Position numbers and translations under genes: made by a program. A stretch of 64,000 nucleotides of DNA from an uncultured Bacteroides sp. (lineage in GTDB: Bacteria > Bacteroidota > Bacteroidia > Bacteroidales > Bacteroidaceae). The notes beneath the pieces were generated by a model. That model was given only the letters and a program-made list of their open reading frames with translations, ran no database searches and was not told the origin of the DNA. Shown in pieces: positions 1 to 7,486 of this stretch. Position 1 is the first letter of the stretch, and every line of letters begins with the position of its first letter. The DNA is taken from NCBI GenBank assembly GCA_900553815.1, contig USEY01000007.1:1-64000 (forward strand), written 5' to 3'.

Positions 1-38
1 ACTCTCGTTATTTGATGAGATTTAAAACTAATGCGATT

Positions 39-500
39 TTATCGCACCAGTAGTAATATTTTTTCAGAGATTGAAAGCTCGTATAATATAGATAGGAATA
101 GTAATACAGTCTGAAAACCTTGCATAGTTGTGAGCTGAATGATTTTCTCTTTTATATTTAAAACTGTATTTTGGGAAAAGACTATACCTCGTTGAGATTC
201 AATTAATAGCTGTTTTATAGATTTGAAGAGCCTTTTGTTAATAATTGATTGGTTAAGAATGCTCTCTGAAAATTGAATAGTAATAACATGGTTCCCTTCT
301 ACAATGTTGCTTTTCCAAACATGTGGAAGATTAGGGCCTATCATGACAAGATCTAGTAGACCAAATTCTTGTAAGGAATCTCCAATAATTCTTTCTCCCG
401 ATGAATTAATTACTAGATTAATTTCAAAATCGGAATGATAATGGAGTGGATAGTCAAATTGCGCGTTAGGATGATTTAGTACAATAAATAAATCATCCAT
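39..500 (-). CDS. AraC-family regulator, N-terminal cupin part, open frame closed early
   Basis: The 153 residues match the N-terminal sensor domain of AraC-type regulators common in Bacteroides: a HYHSDFEINLV cupin strand, then a DLVMIGPNLPHVW segment. No helix-turn-helix domain is present because the frame stops at 39-41 (TAA), where the inter-domain linker is expected. Beyond that stop the same frame stays open to the window edge and reads NRISFKSHQITR, which resembles the usual linker leading to the DNA-binding domain. The gene is therefore either broken by a nonsense codon or a short cupin protein. The rest lies outside the window. It sits downstream of the amino-sugar operon on the same strand, so it could be a local regulator, but this is only positional. 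Confidence 0.55.
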   Translation of the reverse strand: MDDLFIVLNHPNAQFDYPLHYHSDFEINLVINSSGERIIGDSLQEFGLLDLVMIGPNLPHVWKSNIVEGNHVITIQFSESILNQSIINKRLFKSIKQLLIESQRGIVFSQNTVLNIKEKIIQLTTMQGFQTVLLFLSILYELSISEKILLLVR

Positions 501-601
501 AGATATGGGTGTTATTTCTTTGTAAACAACTTATATGAAGTGTTGAATACTATCTGATGTACAATGCAATAGTAGTGGTTCATTGTATTTTATCTCGGAT
601 G

Positions 602-659
602 AGGAGTTAACTTCTATTGCGGTTATAGTTAATATTTACCGAATAGGAAGTTAACTCCT
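602..659. repeat. Inverted repeat resembling degenerate family A
   Basis: AGGAGTTAACTTC at 602-614 pairs perfectly with GAAGTTAACTCCT at 647-659, and TATT pairs with AATA across one bulged base. It lies just beyond the stop codon of the GH18 gene and could act as a terminator or processing hairpin for that operon, although no T-run follows. Its arms look like a decayed version of the 22-bp family A repeats seen at 27.2, 36.2, 48.2 and 54.2 kb, which carry GGAGTTAACTGCTATC in one orientation. Confidence 0.6.
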
Positions 660-686
660 TCTTTAATAGTATTTAAGAGATCGTTT

Positions 687-2411
687 TTATTTGTTCAATG
701 TCCATTCGATGGCGTTACTAAACATCTGTGTAAATTCAGGTACTTCATAGAGTTTATATGTGTGGCCGAATTGGAAATAGACGTTACGCGCTTTCTTTTT
801 TTCATTACTCCATACTACAGGATGGTCGCCCATCTTAATGTCTGAAGTTGGGGTATAACTTGACTCATCGACGTTGGCTAATACATGTACTTTTGGACGA
901 GGGCTTTTATCGTATGTGTACCATTCATCGTCAGGTATGATGAATGACTCTGATACTCCTTTCATTACAGGGTGATTAGGGTCTTCTACATGAGTTGTGC
1001 CATTTGCTAAGGCCGCAATGTAGTTCTGAAAACGTATGCCACCCATGAAGTCGGAGAACCATTGCCACATGGGGTAACCGTCGAATTCGCCTAATAGAGT
1101 GGCGTGGTGGAAGCCTATCCAACCGCCTAGTCCTTGGTCTATGTAATTTATGAATGCTTTTTGTGCTTCTTCAGACCAAGTGTATGGCGGAAAATCTAGT
1201 TGGATAATCAGACTGAATTGCGAAAGATATTTTTCTGTGATGGGAGAAGCGTTATTGATTTCAGTGATACTAAATCCCTTTTTCTTACCTTCCTCATTCA
1301 GCCACTTTAATCCGGCATCGGTGAAACTGCCATGCTGGCCACCCCTTTCTGTCAATACCAGCACTTTGGATTTATGGGTTTTACCCAGCAGATTATTTGC
1401 TACTGTTGAACGGAGTTCATTTTGTTCATTGTCGCCACTGTAATCCCAGTACATACCTCCTAATAAATCTTGTTCAAGGATATAATTGCATTTTGAGGCT
1501 AGTGAATGCGCATTTTCAAATCCGAAAACAAACTTCCCACTTTCTTTATCTATTAGATATGGGACTTGGGCTATACTATCCCATTTTTCTTCAAAACGTT
1601 TATTATCTTTGCCTGTCTCTTTGAAATCCTGGAAGTTGGGATAGTCAGCACCGCCCCTGCCATAGAAGGGCATACCTAATACCAACATCGAGGGGGGAAT
1701 TCCTGCTTTAAGGTGTGCCTCTACGGCTTGGCTTGAAGTTAGTTGTCCACTGTGTTCTGAGGGGTAAAGGGCTGAGTGGTGTTTGGGGGCATTGGCCATG
1801 TCATAGGCCATGATATTTACAAAATCAATATAAGGTAATATTGCCTTGAAATCAATAAATTTTGCAGAGGCTTCTGAGGCTAGCGTAAGGCGTTTACTTG
1901 TACCTAAAGCATTGCGCAAATCGCGCATAAGCAGTGTGAAGTTGTGAGTGTCATCTGGAGAAGACGATATTCCGGCTGCTGAGCTAGTGGGATATTCCCA
2001 GTCAATGTCTACACCGTCCAGATTCAGTCTGTCTACTATCTTGCGGCAGTCGTTGGCAAATGCTTGGCGGCAAGTGCTGTCGGCTGCCATTTCGCTGAAT
2101 CGTCCGCTTTCCCATCCTCCTATTGATAGCATCACTTCGAGTTCGGGTTTGCTCTTCTTGAGTGCCACAATTTGTTTCAGTCTATCTTCATTGTCTATTT
2201 TTACTCCGTTGAAGGTTTCATTGACATGACCAAAAGCATAATTGATGTGTGTCATATATTGAGGGTCGGGCATGATGTCGCTCCACGATGTAACGTATGC
2301 CACAACAATTTTGCTCTCATAAACCTTAATAGCCTCTTGGCTCGTTTGTTTGTTGCTACATGCTGTTAATATTGTTAGCAGAATAGCAATCATGGTTTTT
2401 AGTGTTTTCAT
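687..2411 (-). CDS. Lipoprotein: GH18 glycosidase fused to ThuA-like domain
   Basis: A secreted glycoside hydrolase likely to cut beta-1,4 GlcNAc linkages in chitin, N-glycans or similar material. From the start MKTLKT at 2411 there is an SPII signal with lipobox LTAC (Cys18). A more upstream ATG at 2456 would overlap the transporter gene and bury the signal peptide, so I prefer 2411. Residues about 30-345 are GH18: SIGGW near 97 and the catalytic motif DGVDIDWEYP, with the acid Glu near 139. Residues about 348-574 match the ThuA family, with KVLVLTERGGQHGSF, GGWIGFHHA and the C-terminal FGHTYKLYE region. Both halves look intact. It is the last gene of the operon with a ROK kinase, nagB and an MFS transporter. 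Whether it is endo- or exo-acting cannot be told. Confidence 0.85.
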   Translation of the reverse strand: MKTLKTMIAILLTILTACSNKQTSQEAIKVYESKIVVAYVTSWSDIMPDPQYMTHINYAFGHVNETFNGVKIDNEDRLKQIVALKKSKPELEVMLSIGGWESGRFSEMAADSTCRQAFANDCRKIVDRLNLDGVDIDWEYPTSSAAGISSSPDDTHNFTLLMRDLRNALGTSKRLTLASEASAKFIDFKAILPYIDFVNIMAYDMANAPKHHSALYPSEHSGQLTSSQAVEAHLKAGIPPSMLVLGMPFYGRGGADYPNFQDFKETGKDNKRFEEKWDSIAQVPYLIDKESGKFVFGFENAHSLASKCNYILEQDLLGGMYWDYSGDNEQNELRSTVANNLLGKTHKSKVLVLTERGGQHGSFTDAGLKWLNEEGKKKGFSITEINNASPITEKYLSQFSLIIQLDFPPYTWSEEAQKAFINYIDQGLGGWIGFHHATLLGEFDGYPMWQWFSDFMGGIRFQNYIAALANGTTHVEDPNHPVMKGVSESFIIPDDEWYTYDKSPRPKVHVLANVDESSYTPTSDIKMGDHPVVWSNEKKKARNVYFQFGHTYKLYEVPEFTQMFSNAIEWTLNK

Positions 2412-2436
2412 AAGCATAATTGTTTTGTTTAAGTTA

Positions 2437-3705
2437 TTAAACGGATTCTTTATCATTAGCTCTCACCTTGGAGCCTATCAAAGCATAGTATAGCATAAAC
2501 ATTTCTCCAAAGAGTACGATACTCCATGACCATTGCCAGCTCCCTAAGAGGTCTGCCAATATCCCTTGGAATAAAGGAAGGATGGCACCTCCTACAACTC
2601 CAATCATGAAGACGCCTGAAGCAATAGAGGTATATTTCCCTAAATGGGCTATCGAGAGAGTAAAAATCGCTCCCCACATAATGGAATGGAATAAGCCTAC
2701 GGCAGCCAATAGCCAGGGGCTATTGAACAGAATGGCCATTAATGATAATACGCCTGCAGCAATGGTTGTTACTGTTAATTGTACTCTTGGTGAAATTTTG
2801 CTTAATGAACTGCCAACCAGGCGTCCTACCAGCATACCACCCCAGTAGAGCGTAGCTAGTAAAGCAGGAGAATGGTGGTTCATTTCAATAGCATACAAGT
2901 TTATGTTGGCTCCTATACATACTTCTACACCAACGTAGAAGAATATAGCTACTACTCCCAGTGTGAGGTGTCGGAAAGACCACACACTACGCTCTAATTT
3001 TTCTCCTTTCTCCGCTTTTGTACCTTGTATATCAGGTAGTGACAGTCTAGTCAATAAGAATACAATCAACGCGATGATTATCATCAATACAAAGAAAGGC
3101 AGCATCAGCTGTTCTATGCGTATTTCTTCCATTGACAGGCCTCCAAATACAATTCCTGTAACAAAATAAGGTGCAAGGGTAGTACCTACCGAGTTGGCAG
3201 AACCTCCTATGGCCAGTCGTTGTATGGCTTGTGTGCCTTTAACAGAACAAGCTGTGAGATATGGATTGATAACAACCTGTAGTACAGTAGCTGACGCACC
3301 TACGACGAATGAACCTAATAAAAAAATCAGGAATCCGTAAGAAACCGTATTATTACCTATTTGCCAGTCGGCTTCTGGATAATGTACGGTAAAGTAAGAT
3401 GAGATAAAGAACAATCCAAGACCTATAATCATCAATCCCAGCCCTCGTATTAACGTTCCTTTATATCCATGTTTGTTTATCCATGTAGCACCCAGTCCAC
3501 CGCATATAGGATAGGCCAGGAACCAGGAGAATGTTATTAGTGTGGCGAATGTATTTTTTAGTTCACCAACTTCACTAAGGAAGGTTTCTTTTAAGGGGCC
3601 TTGAAATTGGGTATTGGCTGTAGTTAGAAAACCGACAATAAAGAATAAGAAGACCATTGTAAGGAATGGTCCTATATAATTTGTTTGTGTTTCTTGTTGT
3701 TTCAT
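2437..3705 (-). CDS. MFS sugar transporter (FucP/NagP-like)
   Basis: A 422-residue polytopic protein with about 12 hydrophobic segments, related to the FGHS (fucose/glucose/galactose:H+ symporter) branch of the major facilitator superfamily. Typical features are the opening segment FLFFIVGFLTTANTQFQGPL and, in the middle, GASATVLQVVINPYL, which corresponds to the NP motif region of FucP-like carriers. It lies 24 bases after nagB and 25 bases before the GH18 gene, so the substrate is most likely GlcNAc, glucosamine or a small GlcNAc-containing sugar moved across the inner membrane. That assignment rests on neighbours. Related carriers use glucose or fucose. Confidence 0.85.
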   Translation of the reverse strand: MKQQETQTNYIGPFLTMVFLFFIVGFLTTANTQFQGPLKETFLSEVGELKNTFATLITFSWFLAYPICGGLGATWINKHGYKGTLIRGLGLMIIGLGLFFISSYFTVHYPEADWQIGNNTVSYGFLIFLLGSFVVGASATVLQVVINPYLTACSVKGTQAIQRLAIGGSANSVGTTLAPYFVTGIVFGGLSMEEIRIEQLMLPFFVLMIIIALIVFLLTRLSLPDIQGTKAEKGEKLERSVWSFRHLTLGVVAIFFYVGVEVCIGANINLYAIEMNHHSPALLATLYWGGMLVGRLVGSSLSKISPRVQLTVTTIAAGVLSLMAILFNSPWLLAAVGLFHSIMWGAIFTLSIAHLGKYTSIASGVFMIGVVGGAILPLFQGILADLLGSWQWSWSIVLFGEMFMLYYALIGSKVRANDKESV

Positions 3706-3729
3706 GCTATCAGATATAGTAATGTATGT

Positions 3730-4461
3730 TTAAATAGATAACTCTGCTGCCGCTTTGTCGTCGAATAAGAATTCGCAATTGGGGTGTAACTGTAGCACGG
3801 ATGCAGGCACTTCGTTGCTAACAGGACCTTCCAGCATTTGCTTAACGATATTTGCTTTATTTTTTCCTTTGGCTACCAAAACAATTTTGCGGGCTTGCAT
3901 AATGTCTTTTATGCCGAGGGTGGCACCTCCCAATTTTTTTTCCGGTGGAGTATTGGTTTCTTTTCTGATGCGTTCTTCCAGTTCTACATTCATGGAGGTA
4001 ACCCATGCACGGCCTTCTAAAGGAGAACCTGGCTGATTAAAACCGAGGTGTCCATTCTCGCCTAAACCTAATATGAGAAGATCTATACCTCCTCGTTTGT
4101 TTAGCTCATGGCGGAAGTGGCGGCATGCTTCTTCAAAATTGTCTGAAACGGTAGGCAACATCAGAAAGTTTTCTTCTTTTATGTTTAACGTATCTATCAG
4201 CTCATTTTTCAGCATGGTATAACAGGCACCTGCATATTCTCTCGGCACATTGGTGACTTCGTCTAATCCAAAGAAAGTTGTTAATGACACATCGAAAGGA
4301 TAGTTGGAATAGATTTCGCCTATTATTCGGTGTAGGTTTCCAGTAGTTCTTCCTGTAGAAAGTCCTATAACGGCCGACGGGTGGTTCAATATCTCTCTTA
4401 TAACCCGCCAAGCTGCCGTGCAATCAAATTCGCGTTCTGTATGAGTAATGGTAATCTTCAT
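3730..4461 (-). CDS. nagB: Glucosamine-6-phosphate deaminase
   Basis: Converts glucosamine-6-phosphate to fructose-6-phosphate and ammonia, feeding amino sugars into glycolysis. The 243 residues carry the SugarP_isomerase fold signatures: IGLSTGRTTGNL for phosphate binding, FFGLDEV with the conserved Asp, and LGLGENGHLGFNQPG, which is the NagB active-site loop. The C-terminal lid is shorter than in E. coli NagB (266 residues), as in many Bacteroidetes and Gram-positive versions that lack the allosteric tail. It is 14 bases downstream of the ROK kinase gene. No nagA deacetylase lies in the window, so either the deacetylase is encoded elsewhere or the pathway starts from glucosamine. Confidence 0.93.
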   Translation of the reverse strand: MKITITHTEREFDCTAAWRVIREILNHPSAVIGLSTGRTTGNLHRIIGEIYSNYPFDVSLTTFFGLDEVTNVPREYAGACYTMLKNELIDTLNIKEENFLMLPTVSDNFEEACRHFRHELNKRGGIDLLILGLGENGHLGFNQPGSPLEGRAWVTSMNVELEERIRKETNTPPEKKLGGATLGIKDIMQARKIVLVAKGKNKANIVKQMLEGPVSNEVPASVLQLHPNCEFLFDDKAAAELSI

Positions 4462-4475
4462 AAGTCAGTCTGTTT

Positions 4476-5417
4476 TTATATGTTCATTGCTACGGCACCT
4501 GCGCCCAATAGTCCGATGAAGCCAGGATTAAGTTTGGTAATGACCACTCCGTTGGTAACAAAACGCATGGTTATAGGATTCAGTTTGGCCATGATTTTCT
4601 CGTGCATGTATCCGTCGGCTACTATGCCTCCGCCTAATACGACCGTGTCCGGGTCAGAGAAACGTACCAGGTTCATAATTAAGTTGGCCAGTGCTTCGGC
4701 TGCAATGTCTACAAGGGCTACGCATAGTGGATCTCCTTTTTTACTTAATGCAAAAACTTCGCTGATTAAGACACGTTCTCCCTTTCCTGCCGGAATGTGT
4801 AGTTCTGTATCATAACGGTCCTTCAGTAAGCGGGCACAATTGTCAAAGCCAATTCCTGCTGCTATCGTTTCTACGCAATCCATGCGTCCACAGCCGCATT
4901 TTATACCTACATTTACTCCTACGCGCAAATGACCCACTTCACCGGCGTTGAAATGACTGCCACGAATTTGTCTGCCGTTTACCACCGTTCCTACTCCGAT
5001 ACCTGTACCTACGTTGACATATATGAAGTTTTGGGAAATTTGTCCAAAACCCCATGCCTGTTCTGCCCGGGTAGCGCTTTTAACGTCATTGTCTATGTGA
5101 CACGGAATGTCGTAAATATCGGTCAGTTCTTTTGCCAGTGCGATAGGATGTGTACGGCTGGGGTCTATTTGTAACCAGATACCTTCATTGGGGTCTACTC
5201 TACCAATCAAGCCTACGCCCATACCTAACGGTTTGCGGTCATACCATCCTACGGATTTAATATAGTCATCAAGCGAAGTTTTGATAAACTGCAGTGCTGC
5301 TTGTTGGTTGAAATATCCGGATTCATATCTTTTATATTTTAATATGTTTCCCCGGCTGTCCATTTCGCCAATCAGCAATTTTGTGCCTCCTAAATCAAGA
5401 CCTAAATATGTATCCAT
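4476..5417 (-). CDS. ROK-family sugar kinase (GlcNAc/glucokinase type)
   Basis: A 313-residue cytoplasmic kinase of the ROK family. The N-terminal ATP loop reads GLDLGGTKLLIG, the sugar-binding region contains DNDVKSATRAEQAWG with the catalytic Asp, and the zinc site is CGCGRMDCVE. The missing N-terminal HTH shows it is an enzyme rather than a ROK repressor. As first gene of the operon with nagB, an MFS carrier and a GH18 hydrolase, it most likely phosphorylates GlcNAc or glucosamine, but glucose or mannose kinases of this family look the same. The 136-base gap up to the regulator gene at 5554 is AT-rich and should hold the operon promoter, although no clean TAnnTTTG box was found. Confidence 0.88.
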   Translation of the reverse strand: MDTYLGLDLGGTKLLIGEMDSRGNILKYKRYESGYFNQQAALQFIKTSLDDYIKSVGWYDRKPLGMGVGLIGRVDPNEGIWLQIDPSRTHPIALAKELTDIYDIPCHIDNDVKSATRAEQAWGFGQISQNFIYVNVGTGIGVGTVVNGRQIRGSHFNAGEVGHLRVGVNVGIKCGCGRMDCVETIAAGIGFDNCARLLKDRYDTELHIPAGKGERVLISEVFALSKKGDPLCVALVDIAAEALANLIMNLVRFSDPDTVVLGGGIVADGYMHEKIMAKLNPITMRFVTNGVVITKLNPGFIGLLGAGAVAMNI

Positions 5418-5553
5418 GTTATTAAATATTTGTTAGTGAATAGTTATGTTTTTTGCACTGCAATACTACAGATTCCAAGTAGAATAATGGTTTATTATTC
5501 GACAAAAAAAGTTTGTTCTTTGCTTTGTATATTTAAAAGCTGTTTTTATTTCT

Positions 5554-7245
5554 CTAAATCTTGCTGGGACTTGTTCCAAACTGTTTCTTAAAGCAAGTGC
5601 TGAAATATTTTGGGTCTGAAAAGCCTACTTGTGAGGATACTTCTCCAATAGTGTAACGACGGGTCTTGAGCAGTTCCATTGCCTTGTTTAATCGCATAAT
5701 CCGGATAAAATCATTAGGGCCTTGTCCTGTTAACGTTTTAATCTTGTTGTATATGGAAGTACGGCTCATACCCATCATGCGGCAGAAATCGTTGATACAG
5801 AAGTCAGGATTGGACAGCTCTCCATTAATAACTTCCATTACCTTGTCTAAGAATTCTTTGTCCAGTTGACTGCTATAATCCATTTCTTCAGAATGCTCTT
5901 CTATGGATAAAACGGCAGAGCGCAGTCGTTGTCTGTTTTGAATAACATTGCGTAGCCGTGCTTTCAGTACGGATAAGTCGAAGGGCTTGATGATATAGTC
6001 ATTGGCTCCGGCTTCCAATCCGAAGATTATATTTTCACGTTCACTCAAGGCTGTTAGAAGAATGACAGGAATATGGCTTGTTTCAAGTGAAGATTTCAAA
6101 ATGCGGCACAATTCATCACCCTGTAACACGGGCATGATGACGTCTGAGATGATTAAGTCAGGATTGATTTTTTTTGCCATCTCCAGGGCTTGTTCTCCAT
6201 CCGGCACAGTTACAACTTCATATTCTGCCGACAGACTGTTTTTTAGATATTCGCGCATGTCTTCGTCATCTTCAGCCAGAAGTAATGTATTTTTTCCGCT
6301 CTCTTGTATCTGTGATAGATTTTCTTTGTTTTCTGTATCTAGTTCCGTTTCTTTGGCAGTTTTATGTTCTATTAGTTTGGCTTTAGGGGTGATGGGGAAA
6401 GTGATACTAAATGAAGTGCCTTTCCCCTCAGTACTGGTAAATTCAATTTTTCCTTGGTGTAGTTCTACCATCCTACGAGTTATCATGAGACCAATACCCA
6501 TTCCGCATTTCTCTGTTGCGTTGTTGGCCCGATAATAGTCGCTGAAGATATGTTGTTGTTCGCTCTTGGGTATGCCTATTCCTGTATCGCAGATTTCAAG
6601 AGTCCAGTTCTTTTCTGTGCTTTTTACTGATATATGAATGCTTCCTTGTTCCGTATATTTCAGCGCATTAGATAAGAGATTCTCCACAATTCTATCCATC
6701 TTGTCTCTGTCAATCCAAACATTAGGCATATTGGGTGAAACATTTAGCTGTATCTCAATGCCTTTTTGTGACATCGAAGTTTTGAAATCTGAGACCTTCC
6801 CATCCAGATAAGCTTCTATATCACAATTGCTGACTTGAAGCATATCAGTCTGATTCTCTAATTTTTGCCATTCCAGTAACTTGTTGATTATGCTAAGAAG
6901 TTTGTCTATATTCTTAATGGCTGTCTTTACTTGTTTTTTGTTCTCTTCTGAGAGTGTCTGTTGCCTTTCCAGTTCACTTAGAGGAGCTTTCATTAAGGTA
7001 ATAGGAGTACGGATGTCGTGAATTGAACTGATGAAATGGTTCAGCCGTTTGGATAAGGATGCTTCTTTTGCCTTACTTCGTCTATATGCAATTAATAAAA
7101 TGATGCAGATAACAATCAATACAATATAACCTCCCCATCCAATCCACCTATAATTTGTTTGAACCATTAAGGATGGTCGGGCTAGCAGTTCCATCTGTTG
7201 CCAGACAGTAAGGAGTAGCAAAGTACATATATATCTTTTATTCAT
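5554..7245 (-). CDS. Compact hybrid two-component regulator (HisKA-HATPase-REC-AraC HTH)
   Basis: A single protein combining sensor kinase and DNA-binding response regulator. From the preferred start at 7245 (MNKRYICTLLLL) there is a signal-like segment, only about 20 periplasmic residues, and a membrane helix at about 38-53. HisKA follows with the phospho-acceptor in HDIRTP (His76), then the HATPase N-box NLLSNALKYT and G-box GMGIGLMI. A REC domain has the phospho-acceptor in ISDVIMP (Asp368) and the conserved Lys in IIKPFD, and two AraC-type HTH motifs fill about 480-563. All catalytic residues are present. The two-propeller and Y_Y_Y sensor found in typical Bacteroides HTCS proteins (about 1,300 residues) is absent. 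It lies just upstream of the GlcNAc operon on the same strand and is its obvious candidate regulator. Confidence 0.9.
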   Translation of the reverse strand: MNKRYICTLLLLTVWQQMELLARPSLMVQTNYRWIGWGGYIVLIVICIILLIAYRRSKAKEASLSKRLNHFISSIHDIRTPITLMKAPLSELERQQTLSEENKKQVKTAIKNIDKLLSIINKLLEWQKLENQTDMLQVSNCDIEAYLDGKVSDFKTSMSQKGIEIQLNVSPNMPNVWIDRDKMDRIVENLLSNALKYTEQGSIHISVKSTEKNWTLEICDTGIGIPKSEQQHIFSDYYRANNATEKCGMGIGLMITRRMVELHQGKIEFTSTEGKGTSFSITFPITPKAKLIEHKTAKETELDTENKENLSQIQESGKNTLLLAEDDEDMREYLKNSLSAEYEVVTVPDGEQALEMAKKINPDLIISDVIMPVLQGDELCRILKSSLETSHIPVILLTALSERENIIFGLEAGANDYIIKPFDLSVLKARLRNVIQNRQRLRSAVLSIEEHSEEMDYSSQLDKEFLDKVMEVINGELSNPDFCINDFCRMMGMSRTSIYNKIKTLTGQGPNDFIRIMRLNKAMELLKTRRYTIGEVSSQVGFSDPKYFSTCFKKQFGTSPSKI

Positions 7246-7406
7246 CAGTTTTGTTGGTGTTATAAATAGGCATAAAAGTTGTACTTGCAATATTACAAAC
7301 AAATGGATAAATCATGGTAGAAAATTCATCCAAATAGGTTGATTCCTATTCCGCGGTTGGTGTAAAACACATTTTTAGCTATAATTTTGTTGAGTATGTA
7401 CCAAAA

Positions 7407-7468
7407 CAATCCGGCGGATAAACAAGTTAGCAGATAGTGATACCTGCTCCTGTTTATCCGCCGGATTG
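7407..7468 (-). terminator. Rho-independent terminator after the S41 protease gene
   Basis: An 18-bp perfect inverted repeat, with arms at 7407-7424 and 7451-7468 built on CCGGCGGATAAACA, encloses a 26-base loop that has its own small GCAG/CTGC stem. Read on the minus strand, the stem is followed by TTTTGG. It lies 18 bases past the stop of the S41 protease gene, so it ends that transcript and insulates the GC-rich block from the AT-rich amino-sugar block. Confidence 0.85.
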
Positions 7469-7486
7469 TCTACAATTTTTCTCCGT

